Assembly: GCA_036794395.1 (NCBI GenBank)
Contig: DAIRGS010000086.1
Span: 1-23,870, forward strand
Direction: 5' to 3'
Source of the DNA: DASXMX01 sp036794395
GTDB taxonomy: Bacteria > Planctomycetota > Phycisphaerae > Tepidisphaerales > Tepidisphaeraceae
Length of the DNA: 23,870 bases
Part shown: piece after piece, positions 15,206 through 22,458 of the stretch
Layout: each line of letters begins with the position of its first letter
How positions within the stretch are numbered: position 1 is the stretch's first letter
Notes under the pieces: model-generated
The model's database searches: none
Seen by the model: only the letters and a program-made list of their open reading frames with translations
What the model was told of the DNA's origin: nothing
Made by a program: the position numbers and the translations under genes

Positions 15206-15273
15206 ATCGAGTATTCCATTGCGCGGATTTTGGAGTGTTTGAGCCGTCGACACGGGCTGGAAATCCGTGTCAC
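15165..15273. repeat. Inverted pair of palindromic repeats around a start codon
   Basis: The 23-bp unit at 15165-15187 (core CACGGGCT-TCC-AGCCCGTG) is repeated inverted at 15251-15273 with two mismatches. Each unit is itself a hairpin. The left unit lies inside the first codons of the beta-propeller gene, and its start codon (15203-15205) is in the loop between the units. The type resembles palindromic units common between planctomycete genes and related in sequence style to the blocks at 5457-5481 and 5630-5654. Confidence 0.7.
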
Positions 15274-15315
15274 AACCAAGTCTTTCGTCGGTTGCTGTTG
15301 GAGACGTGTTTTGTT

Positions 15316-15342
15316 CTACCATGACATTTCCACATCAAACGA
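15316..15342 (-). pseudogene. Remnant of the cytochrome gene 3' end (copy 3)
   Basis: On the minus strand these bases read SFDVEMSW followed by TAG. 24 of 25 bases (15318-15342) match the last codons of the pentahaem cytochrome gene at 19007-19031. A stop codon interrupts the frame seven codons further upstream, so nothing longer is left. It sits 111 bp upstream of the beta-propeller start, where the 3' end of an upstream operon partner would be expected. Confidence 0.6.
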
Positions 15343-15393
15343 CCATGCCGGCGACGATCATCTCCCCTGGGACATGCGGGATTACACATTGTG

Positions 15394-15438
15394 GTGCGGG
15401 TCTCCAGACCTGCCCGTGCAGCCCTGCCAGGCCCGCAC
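15394..15438. repeat. GTGCGGG / CCCGCAC inverted repeat
   Basis: GTGCGGG (15394-15400) is matched by CCCGCAC (15432-15438), with an inner hairpin GCGGGTCT-CC-AGACCTGC (one mismatch). It lies in the 436-bp gap between the beta-propeller and DUF433 genes, whose remainder (about 15440-15641) shows nothing recognisable. Confidence 0.45.
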
Positions 15439-15641
15439 GCAATGTTCCGATCGCGTACGCCCATTCAGCTTGTACACGCGGGTTTTAGCAACGTTTTGAC
15501 CGCCGTACAAATGTCCTCCCGACCCGGATTAGTGCCCCACGTGCAACAGAAATGTCCAGCGACAGAATGGCTTCCTTCCGACAAGCCGCGGAATTGGACT
15601 GCGGGGGAGGGGGGCTGCTAAGGTTGTGGTGACAGGACAAC

Positions 15642-15947
15642 ATGAGCCAACTTGCTTCAAACCCGATTCGCCCCGCTTCGCCGCTCACCGCCGAGGATCT
15701 GGAGGGCGATTTAATTCAATCAGGGCATCCACTTTTCGGCATCGTCTGGGTGAATCCAGAGCGACTGAGCGGCGAGCCGTGCTTCGCGGGCACGCGCGTG
15801 CCGGTCAAGGTGCTCTTCGATTACCTGGAGGGTGGAGAGCCGCTCGAGGAATTTCTTGAAGGGTTTCCGCCCGTAACGCGCGAGCAGGCCGTTGCCGTGC
15901 TGGAATTGTCTCGTTCCACGTTCATTGACGGGTTGACGCCGCGGTGA
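15642..15947 (+). CDS. DUF433 family antitoxin-like protein
   Basis: A 101-residue protein with a DUF433 domain at about 36-95: NPERLSGEPCFAGTRVPVKV (38-57), a helix LFDYLEGGEPLEEFLEGFP (58-76) and VTREQAVAVLELSR (78-91). The domain has a winged-helix-like fold and in many genomes is the antitoxin of a DUF433/DUF5615 pair, whose toxin has a PIN-like fold. The first 30 residues are an extension relative to the usual 75-residue form, so a later start is possible although no internal ATG fits. Its stop overlaps a GTG codon that begins VRILLD, the usual start of a DUF5615 toxin, but the toxin is not continued. Confidence 0.82.
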   Translation: MSQLASNPIRPASPLTAEDLEGDLIQSGHPLFGIVWVNPERLSGEPCFAGTRVPVKVLFDYLEGGEPLEEFLEGFPPVTREQAVAVLELSRSTFIDGLTPR

Positions 15948-15964
15948 GGATCCTGCTCGACGTC
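15944..15964 (+). pseudogene. 5' remnant of a DUF5615-like toxin gene
   Basis: Starting at the GTG that overlaps the DUF433 stop codon (GTGA), the frame reads VRILLD, which matches the start of DUF5615 proteins (MRILLDE...). After six codons the sequence no longer resembles the family, and it soon runs opposite the HigA gene. The toxin body has been deleted or replaced. Confidence 0.5.
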
Positions 15965-15995
15965 TGGCGCGAGGGTCTTTCATATTGCCCATCCT

Positions 15996-16319
15996 TCACC
16001 GTGCGGCTTCCAACTGTTTGGCGCGACGCGCAATCGCGGGGTCGGGAGGCGCGGCCTTGGCAAGCCGGTAGGTGTTTTCCAGGTTCATCCACACCTGCGC
16101 TGACGTGCCGAACGCGGCGGCCAGCGCCTTGGCCGTCTCGGCGGTGATGCGCTTCTTGCCATTGATGATTTCATTGATCGCCGACACCGGACGGCCCAGC
16201 ACCGCCGCCAGGTCGCCCTGCGTCCAGCGGCGCGCTTCCAACTCTTCGCGGATGAAATCGCCGGGCGGAAAAACCTCCGCCGGCGCACGACTGGCGCGCT
16301 GGGCATTGGCAACCGACAT
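15996..16319 (-). CDS. higA: HigA-family antitoxin (XRE helix-turn-helix)
   Basis: A 107-residue HigA-type antitoxin. PPGDFIREELEARRWTQGDLAAVLG (18-42) begins the family's HTH domain, followed by PVSAINEIINGKKRITAETAKALAAAFGTS (44-73) and VWMNLENTYRLAKA (76-89), all diagnostic. It should bind its operator and a HigB toxin. AGGAGG lies eight bases before the ATG. The gene order (toxin remnant upstream, 47 bp gap, antitoxin downstream) is that of higBA operons, but the toxin is reduced to its C-terminus, so this antitoxin is now without a working partner in the window. Confidence 0.9.
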   Translation of the reverse strand: MSVANAQRASRAPAEVFPPGDFIREELEARRWTQGDLAAVLGRPVSAINEIINGKKRITAETAKALAAAFGTSAQVWMNLENTYRLAKAAPPDPAIARRAKQLEAAR

Positions 16320-16366
16320 AGCTCAAACCTCCTGCCAGACTGATGCTGACGCACGTCTCAAACCCC

Positions 16367-16498
16367 TCAATGATAATCCTCGACGCCCACGATCAAAACC
16401 ACCCGCCCGGCTGGGTCGGTCTCCATTTCAAGTATGAGGCGGAACGGATCGTTGAGACGCATCGAACGCTGGATGGCACTAACTTTGGCCCGGCTCAT
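16367..16498 (-). pseudogene. C-terminal remnant of a HigB-like toxin
   Basis: A 43-codon frame upstream of higA reads RSMRLNDPFRLILE (residues 11-24) and ends VEDYH, which are the last two conserved blocks of HigB/RelE-type toxins. The N-terminal half, which should add about 55-65 residues, is absent: the frame begins with an ATG that overlaps the stop of the LEGRCLLS gene (ATGA). The fragment therefore results from a junction that replaced the toxin's 5' part. Whether it is translated is unknown, but it lacks the helices needed for a complete toxin. Confidence 0.65.
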
Positions 16499-17262
16499 TG
16501 GAACGATGGCGGTATCGTGACCCAGAGGCTAAATCGCTGCGGTCCCCGCGTGACCATTCGGATCAAGATCGGCCCGCCCGTCGGAGCCAGAGGCTCAATG
16601 ACAAAATTATTGCTCTTTTCAAAGCCGTATGTGCCATAAGGTTTGAAGTGTTTGCGATAGGCCATGATTCCATCGCCGAAGTCGTACAACTGGATCATCG
16701 TGTCGTTCGGCCGAATGGCGTCAAAGGTAAGTATTGTCCCCTTCTTCCAAGGCACCGGGTTACCAAGCTTATCGAGAAGCGTCGTGAAGAGATCGGTGAG
16801 GCCGGTATAGTTCATTACCGTCACCGCCATCCTTACCGGTGCGAGCGGGACGACCACAAAGTTTCCGCTGTCGGACGACCACCGAGCCGGATTGGGCGGC
16901 GGCGCGGGCGGCAGGTCTGGGATTTCGATGTCATACTGATACTTCGCGGCGGTGGTCAGAGCGAACTTGAAGACCGCGACGTTCCCCTTCAGCGCACTTT
17001 CGGCGTCCACGACGTGCTCCGGCAGGAGCGTGACCAGAGAACTGTTCACCGCGAACTGGCGGACTACAAGGTGGACCGATGACTGCAACTGGTCGGCCGG
17101 AGCAGCCCCGTTGACGCGCACGCCGAGCGTGATGACGTCTCCGGGCTTGTAAGTCGCAGTGGGGTGTCCGGGGAGGTGTCCGGGGAAAAACTCCGTCGTA
17201 CCCGGATAGTAGGCCTTGGATAGAAGGCAACGACCTTCCAGACTTTCGATGAATTGGCGCAT
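16495..17262 (-). CDS. Extracellular-type protein with LEGRCLLS N-terminal motif
   Basis: A 255-residue protein of unknown function. FIESLEGRCLLS (4-15) is the planctomycete-type N-terminal motif found on many secreted or surface proteins, usually in place of a classical signal peptide. The rest is beta-rich: PGDVITLGVRVNG (40-52), SSVHLVVRQFAV (61-72), then two related segments, NFVVVPLAPVRMAVTVMNY (134-152) and NFVIEPLAPTGGPILIRMV (219-237), suggesting repeated beta sandwiches. GGTGG about seven bases upstream supports the start. Its stop codon overlaps the ATG of the HigB remnant, so its natural C-terminus may have been changed at that junction. Confidence 0.75.
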   Translation of the reverse strand: MRQFIESLEGRCLLSKAYYPGTTEFFPGHLPGHPTATYKPGDVITLGVRVNGAAPADQLQSSVHLVVRQFAVNSSLVTLLPEHVVDAESALKGNVAVFKFALTTAAKYQYDIEIPDLPPAPPPNPARWSSDSGNFVVVPLAPVRMAVTVMNYTGLTDLFTTLLDKLGNPVPWKKGTILTFDAIRPNDTMIQLYDFGDGIMAYRKHFKPYGTYGFEKSNNFVIEPLAPTGGPILIRMVTRGPQRFSLWVTIPPSFQ

Positions 17263-17392
17263 TGATTTCCCACCTGCTTTGCCTTTACAGTTGCGATCTT
17301 ACACGATTGAGGGGAAGGGCGTGAGAGAAAACTTGAGACGATGGTGTCTTTCCCTTCCCCTCACGTTTGCATGCCCACCACTCCGAGCGCGG

Positions 17393-17613
17393 TTACCATG
17401 ACATCTCCACGTCAAACGCCAACGCCCCATTCGTAAGTCGCACCGGCACCAAAATCTGCTTCCCCCCTCCCGCACAACTGCCGTAACCTCCCCCGGCAAA
17501 TCCAGCTTCAACGTCACCTTCCCATCCACCACCCAAACCCCCGGCGACTTCTGCTCAATCGCCTTGCCTTCCCCGGCCAAAAAGTACAATCCTTCGCCGC
17601 CCCCTTCCACCCG
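17393..17613 (-). pseudogene. Frameshifted copy of the cytochrome gene 3' end (copy 2)
   Basis: Read with two frame changes this fragment gives WKGAAKD / LYFLAGEGKAIEQKSPG / VWVVDGKVTLKLDLPG / ILVPVRLTNGALAFDVEMSW and TAA, collinear with the last approximately 75 codons of the gene at 19005-21857. One frameshift is a lost T next to 17588. The other is a G-run of six (17462-17467) where the intact copy has seven. No upstream continuation of the cytochrome gene is recognisable beyond 17613. It lies just after the HEPN gene. The rest of the 514-bp gap (17263-17392 and 17614-17776) holds nothing else that I recognise. Confidence 0.8.
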
Positions 17614-17776
17614 ATGCTGACTCCGCTCACTATGACATGGAAGCGATTTCGCGAGAAGGATGGGCTTTCACGCCCAAATGATCTTTGGCAATGCAATGCC
17701 TTCCCGTGTTGAGATGCGAGGATTGTACCGAAGCCGCTCTTTCCTGGCGCATATTCGCGTGAAGGGAAGCAATTCA

Positions 17777-18643
17777 TCAAGCCGGTAGAGACGCCACGAT
17801 CTGCACGATCTTCCGCGCCACTTTGATCGCGAGCTTGGCGTCATCCTCATGCGCGATTTGCCCATCGTGAATGATCCTGTTCCGCAATCCGTAGCTGGCT
17901 GAAAGATCTTGCCAGAATCCATCCGGCTCGGTGAACAGCGTGCGGCCCGCGACCAACCGCAAGCCCGTCGTCATTTTGTGACGCAGGCCAAAGTCGATGC
18001 CCTTGAGGAATTCGCGCCCGTCAGCCCATTCATCCGTTAAACGATCTTCCACCAGGCGATTGAACTTGCGCACAAACGTGGAATCGATCGCGCCCCAGCA
18101 CAACAAAACTGCCTCCCGGAAACGTCCCACGCTCAGCGCATATTCAGCATCCAGAAGGTTCATCGCGGCGACATCGGGATCAGTCCCATCGCCTAACCCT
18201 TGGCGTACCGTTTCGCCAAAACTAACGCGGCCACCCTTCGACGGCGCGGGCAAACTGGCGGACTCGTATTCGAGCAGCGCGTCGCCACCCCATGCCGCGC
18301 CAGTTCCGTCGACGATGAATCGGAACGGGCTGGCCTGGGCACGAGTCAATTCGATGATTGCCGCTTGACCCGTCGCCACCCGATACCATCGAAGCAGGCG
18401 GTTGACGCGACGCAACAGACGATCCACCTCCGCTTGGCTCTGACGTTCTCGCGTTTCGGCATCATCGGTATCTGATGCATCGAACAGCGCCGATGCTTCG
18501 GTTCGAGCCTCAACTGTCCCGTCCACGTTGGTGACCGATCCTTCGGCCAGGCGCACAAATCCACCCACGCCCGGCGTTGGATATTCACCAGGCGGCAGGA
18601 CAAGCAGGTACGGCAGATGGATCGAAATGCGAACCGTCCCCAT
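17777..18643 (-). CDS. HEPN-like protein, possible RNase/toxin component
   Basis: A 288-residue cytoplasmic protein. The N-terminal approximately 150 residues are not recognised. The C-terminal region is helical: MNLLDAEYALSVGRFREAVLLCWGAIDSTF covers 161-190, FVRKFNRLVEDRL is at 190-202 and RNRIIHDGQIAHEDDAKLA at 254-272. R254-N-R-I-I-H259 is the Rx4H signature, with the usual polar residue after R, of HEPN ribonuclease-like domains such as those in HEPN/MNT toxins, Abi proteins and Apea-type proteins. It is preceded by an 84-aa gene with a 10-bp gap, an arrangement typical of two-gene addiction or defence modules. The operon is flanked by two copies of the cytochrome gene 3' end. RNase activity is inferred from the motif alone. 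Confidence 0.65.
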   Translation of the reverse strand: MGTVRISIHLPYLLVLPPGEYPTPGVGGFVRLAEGSVTNVDGTVEARTEASALFDASDTDDAETRERQSQAEVDRLLRRVNRLLRWYRVATGQAAIIELTRAQASPFRFIVDGTGAAWGGDALLEYESASLPAPSKGGRVSFGETVRQGLGDGTDPDVAAMNLLDAEYALSVGRFREAVLLCWGAIDSTFVRKFNRLVEDRLTDEWADGREFLKGIDFGLRHKMTTGLRLVAGRTLFTEPDGFWQDLSASYGLRNRIIHDGQIAHEDDAKLAIKVARKIVQIVASLPA

Positions 18644-18653
18644 GATGTTTCAG

Positions 18654-18908
18654 CTATTCCGAGTAGATGAGTTTCAGCTTGCCCGTAAAGCCGTGCTCGG
18701 CCGCATAGCGATTCAACTCCCCCACGTACGCGTCGGTCACATCCTCAGGTTTAAGGCCGGATGGAAACGACACATGCGCTACAAGCCGACCGTTCTGCTC
18801 AAAGAGCTGCGCCAAAACCTGGCCCGTCTGACTGCGGAACGTCGAGTGGTACTTCCCGTATGTTTGGCCGACCTCATCGGCAAAAGCAACATCCTGTTGA
18901 AACGGCAT
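18654..18908 (-). CDS. Small protein upstream of the HEPN-like gene
   Basis: An 84-residue protein of unrecognised family. AFADEVGQTYGKYHSTFRSQTGQVLAQLFE (8-37) and VAHVSFPSGLKPEDVTDAYV (43-62) suggest an alpha/beta fold with charged surfaces, and it ends FTGKLKLIYSE. There is no signal peptide. A strong GGAGG lies seven bases before the ATG at 18908. Because it is the first gene of a tight pair with a HEPN-like gene, it could be the antitoxin or regulator of that protein, but no antitoxin signature is visible and the role is inference. Confidence 0.65.
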   Translation of the reverse strand: MPFQQDVAFADEVGQTYGKYHSTFRSQTGQVLAQLFEQNGRLVAHVSFPSGLKPEDVTDAYVGELNRYAAEHGFTGKLKLIYSE

Positions 18909-19004
18909 AGGCGAACCTCCGATTGCATCAGGCCCGGCTGGTTCTACCGCCGTGCCACGCCAAGTATCGTACGCTCTAAGCGCCCGTCTTTCGAGACGAG
19001 ATAT

Positions 19005-21857
19005 TCACCATGACATCTCCACATCAAACGACGCGCTACCATTCGTCAATTGCACCGGCACCAAAAGCTGCTTCCCCCCCTCCACCTCGCGAACCACCGG
19101 CGCAAGCCCCGCCGGCAGATCCAGCTTCAACGTCATCTTCCCATCCACCACCCACGTCCCCGGTCCCTTCTGCTCAATCGTGGCGCCCTGGCCGGCCAGA
19201 AAATATAAATCCTTCACCGGCCCCTTCGCTTCCACCTTAAACTTCCGAATCAGCTCCGATGTCGTCGCCAAAAGCACCGGCACCGGCTGCTCATGAATAT
19301 CCACATCCTTCAAAACATAGTGGAACGTCGGCCGTTCCTGCTTATCCAGCTCATAGCCTTTGAAGTGCCCGCCAACGTTGCGATACGTCTCTTCGGCAGG
19401 TGATTTCACGGGTTCGATAATCTTGGGCCAATCCGCGCCAGGGCTCTGCAAAAATGCGAACGAAGGCCCGGCCGGCAGATCGATCACATCCACTCCCAGC
19501 GGCCCAAGCCAGTTCCCGCCCCGGCCTTCCCACGCGCCCGCCGCATCGAAGAACTTCCCGCGCCACGCCTTGGCCATCCGTACCCCGTTGGCGTCAAACG
19601 CCACGTGCACCCGCTCGGGGAATCCCACCAGCACCGCCCGCGGCCCCACGCCCGCCATGAACGTCCGATGCACGATCGGCCCATCCGCCGGGATCAATTC
19701 AAACCCGCCGCTCCGCCCCATCCCTGCCGGCAGCGGCATGTTTTGCCCCAGCGACAAATACGCCCAGATCGCCGATACCTGCCCCTCTTCCGTACCGCCC
19801 GCGACGTCCTTATAAGCCGCTTCATGCCCCGACCAGAACTGCGGCATGCGCGTCCCCGGAACCAGCGCCGCCGGGTTATCCAGGAACGGCTTAAAGAACC
19901 CGTATTTGATCCGATCGTGAACCGTCCCCAGATCCGGCCCCGGCATCCCCAGCGATTTCTGCCCGTTCATCCCATGGCAGTTAATGCATGCCAGTCCCCG
20001 CAACCCCACAAGCTGCCACCCGTCCCGCACGACTTTCTCATCAAACGGCGGCTGCGCCAGCTCGGTCTCCTTCACCGCGTCCGCCTTCTGAAACGCCTCC
20101 ACAATCTCACCCAGCGCCGCCTTCCCCCACACCGGCATTCGCGTCGCCAGCACCGGCCGAATATGCAGCTTGCCCTCGAAAATGATCTGCTCCATCGCCG
20201 AGGCCAGCAGCTTCATCCCCACGTGATCCAGCTTGGGCGGAATGCGCCCTTCATCCCCCATGTCAAATTCACTGGTCATCACAAACAATTCGCCGCGATC
20301 GCTCGGCGGCCCGCCGACCCCCTCACGCGTATGGCACGCGAGGCAGTTCATCGCCGCCATCGTGGCAATCACGCGATCAGCCGGCTCAAATGCCTTATTC
20401 AACCCCGCCTGATCTTTAATCGCTGCCTTCAGCGCCGCGCGTTGCTCGTCGCTCAAGTCATAGCCGGGCGCCGTCTTATCCGGATGGGCTCCAATACACC
20501 CGTTATCATTGTCCACATTCACGCTCGCCAGCGGCTTCCCTGTCTGGGCCGACTTTTGATTCGGGAGCGTGTGACAGGATGCGCACCCCAGCATCGAAAA
20601 CATCCGTCCGCCCATCTCCACCTTCTGCGCATCCGGCGTAAACGCCTCGCTGTTCAACGGCACCATCGGCGCGCCGCCCACCCGCAACAGTGCCTCGCGC
20701 CCAATTTCCTGCCGCGGTAAATTCGGCCCCGACCATTCCACCTTCAACACCCCATCCCCCCCGCGCTGCATATAAGTGACGGTGATCGGATGCTCACCCT
20801 TAGTTAGTTTCGCCTTGCCCGATTTTTCGATCGCGGCGTGATCTCCATCATTATTTACCACCGCCCGCCCGCCCACATTCACCCGCGATCCATCGTCGCT
20901 GGTTGCATAAAACGTGTACTCCCCATCCGCCGGCACCACGAGCGATGCCGTGTACCGCACCGCATATTCATCATTGCGATGCCCCGAAAAATTCAGAGAA
21001 AAGTGATCCAGATGCCCCGTCATCTTCGCCGTCAGCCCCACAAACCCCCGCGGCGAAACGTTCGGAACATGCGCCTCGAAATATTCAAACTTCACCCCGT
21101 GTACCTTCGCCTGCGCCATCTCCTTCGCCTGCGGGTTGTTCAACTGATCGCGCAACAGATAAACCGAAATCGCCCGCGCTTCATCGGGAGACAATCCCAC
21201 CACAGGCATCCGGCTGCCGGGCCGTTCCTTCAATGGGTTCAGCAAAAACGCTTCCAGCCGATCGATGGTCGTCTTGCTCGCCTGATCCGGAATCGGCACC
21301 GAAGGTACTTTCGTCACCCCTGCCTTTTCAGGCGCGTGGCACGCGACGCATCCCACCGTACTAAACAACTTCCGCCCGCTCTCCACCAGCGCCGCCGCTC
21401 CTTCTTCCTCGGCCGGCTTAATCGGCCCGCCCAGCGACACCAGATAATTCACCAGAAAATCCACCGCCCCATCCCGCGACTTCGCCTCCGACGCATGAAA
21501 CACGTCCGGCATCGTTGCGCCCGGCTTCACCTCGTGCGGCTTGCTCAAATAATTCCGCAACCACCCCGCCGTCGCCCGCGCCCCAATACCACTCAAATCC
21601 GGCGCGCCCTTGGTTAAAATCCGTTTGGCATCCGGCGCTGCATGACACTGCGCACAATTCAGTTCCCCCAAAAGCACCTGTCCCAGCTCCGCCGCCGGCG
21701 CTTTCCCCTCATCCTTCAGCCGCGTATACCCCGCCACCACCGGCGGCGTAGACGCCGCCTCTGCCATCCCCGCCCCCTGCACCCAAACACCCATCCCAAT
21801 GGCCAGCCCCGCGCCCACCTTCAACAATCGCCCAACCCGTGCATCCGCTCTCGCCAT
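19005..21857 (-). CDS. Secreted pentahaem c-type cytochrome with PA14 domain
   Basis: A 950-residue exported protein with a signal peptide (about 1-35, ending AEAAS). Five CxxCH haem motifs are present: CAQCH (68), CVACH (170), CASCH (425), CLACH (505) and CINCH (624). ATMP, SRMP, TRMP and TRMP near 115, 216, 573 and 670 offer methionine ligands for four of them. A PA14-like beta domain (about 250-400, VVPADGEYTFYATSDDGSRV) sits between haems 2 and 3. The C-terminal 250 residues are a beta-rich domain ending SFDVEMSW. It probably moves electrons from a periplasmic oxidation, perhaps from the beta-propeller protein, while the PA14 part binds carbohydrate; both are inference. AGGAG six to seven bases upstream supports the start. 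Third codon positions are strongly G-rich. Confidence 0.9.
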   Translation of the reverse strand: MARADARVGRLLKVGAGLAIGMGVWVQGAGMAEAASTPPVVAGYTRLKDEGKAPAAELGQVLLGELNCAQCHAAPDAKRILTKGAPDLSGIGARATAGWLRNYLSKPHEVKPGATMPDVFHASEAKSRDGAVDFLVNYLVSLGGPIKPAEEEGAAALVESGRKLFSTVGCVACHAPEKAGVTKVPSVPIPDQASKTTIDRLEAFLLNPLKERPGSRMPVVGLSPDEARAISVYLLRDQLNNPQAKEMAQAKVHGVKFEYFEAHVPNVSPRGFVGLTAKMTGHLDHFSLNFSGHRNDEYAVRYTASLVVPADGEYTFYATSDDGSRVNVGGRAVVNNDGDHAAIEKSGKAKLTKGEHPITVTYMQRGGDGVLKVEWSGPNLPRQEIGREALLRVGGAPMVPLNSEAFTPDAQKVEMGGRMFSMLGCASCHTLPNQKSAQTGKPLASVNVDNDNGCIGAHPDKTAPGYDLSDEQRAALKAAIKDQAGLNKAFEPADRVIATMAAMNCLACHTREGVGGPPSDRGELFVMTSEFDMGDEGRIPPKLDHVGMKLLASAMEQIIFEGKLHIRPVLATRMPVWGKAALGEIVEAFQKADAVKETELAQPPFDEKVVRDGWQLVGLRGLACINCHGMNGQKSLGMPGPDLGTVHDRIKYGFFKPFLDNPAALVPGTRMPQFWSGHEAAYKDVAGGTEEGQVSAIWAYLSLGQNMPLPAGMGRSGGFELIPADGPIVHRTFMAGVGPRAVLVGFPERVHVAFDANGVRMAKAWRGKFFDAAGAWEGRGGNWLGPLGVDVIDLPAGPSFAFLQSPGADWPKIIEPVKSPAEETYRNVGGHFKGYELDKQERPTFHYVLKDVDIHEQPVPVLLATTSELIRKFKVEAKGPVKDLYFLAGQGATIEQKGPGTWVVDGKMTLKLDLPAGLAPVVREVEGGKQLLVPVQLTNGSASFDVEMSW

Positions 21858-22089
21858 CGCAATCTCCTAAGTCCAATTCCCACATGCCCCCCCGCGCCGC
21901 AGCCTCACCCGCCAGCGCCGATCATCATTAGACCGCCAAACCACCCCCGTTGAAACTCCGAACCCTGGGCGCGTATTGACGCATGCGAGCGTTGCACTGC
22001 ATCGGTGTACGAACATTTGCTATACTAAAAGGCCAGCCTTTACATCAAATGCCATTGTTCCGGGCGCGCTGCTCACCTGGCCCGTTTCT

Positions 22090-22452
22090 CTAAATAAGCT
22101 GAACAGATTCCTCGCTCCTGCCCGCACGCGAACGAGTAGTCGATTGTCGCTCGAATTGCTGAAGCTTCACAACTCCCCGCGGGAAACGCGCCGTAATATC
22201 AAGTTCGCCACCCAGGGCCTCGACAATTCGCCGTAAGGTCGCGATTTGCATGTCCGTCTGCTTTTCCAGCTTCGACACGCTCGGCTGTTTGATACCCAGC
22301 GTGGCGGCCAAGTCCTTCTGGCTGATTCCCACGGCTTCTCGAATCTGCCGAAGAAACAATTTCGCGAGGATGACGTTCGCACGCTCATGGGCGCGCTGCC
22401 GGGCCTGTTTGCTCATGCTCCGCCGGGCCAACGCTTCAAATGATTTTGCCAT
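22090..22452 (-). CDS. XRE-family antitoxin (HigA2-like)
   Basis: A 120-residue protein with one helix-turn-helix: LRQIREAVGISQKDLAATLGIKQPSVSKLEKQ covers 34-65 and DMQIATLRRIVEALGGELDI 67-86. This C-terminal block is typical of antitoxins encoded after RelE/HigB toxins. The basic N-terminus (1-25) and the approximately 30-residue tail are variable. The gap to the upstream toxin gene is 6 bp, so both are on one transcript in toxin-first order. It should bind the palindrome in front of the operon as a repressor. The 232-bp region between it and the cytochrome start (21858-22089) contains nothing recognised. Confidence 0.88.
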   Translation of the reverse strand: MAKSFEALARRSMSKQARQRAHERANVILAKLFLRQIREAVGISQKDLAATLGIKQPSVSKLEKQTDMQIATLRRIVEALGGELDITARFPRGVVKLQQFERQSTTRSRAGRSEESVQLI

Positions 22453-22458
22453 GTTTTT

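Noticed and set aside
15206..15322. Longer start for the beta-propeller gene
   Set aside because: The extra 39 codons read a dispersed palindromic repeat and would bury the signal peptide.
15965..16147. Continuation of the DUF5615-like frame as a real 67-aa protein
   Set aside because: After six codons it has no family resemblance and most of it is antisense to the well-supported HigA gene.
18985..18998. CGTCT-TTCG-AGACG hairpin as terminator of the cytochrome gene
   Set aside because: The stem is only 5 bp and no T-run follows in the direction of transcription; too weak to call.
19605..21617. Long plus-strand frames (371 and 259 aa) opposite the cytochrome gene
   Set aside because: Their products are extremely rich in Arg, Pro and His with no domain; they arise from the strong third-position bias of the cytochrome gene.
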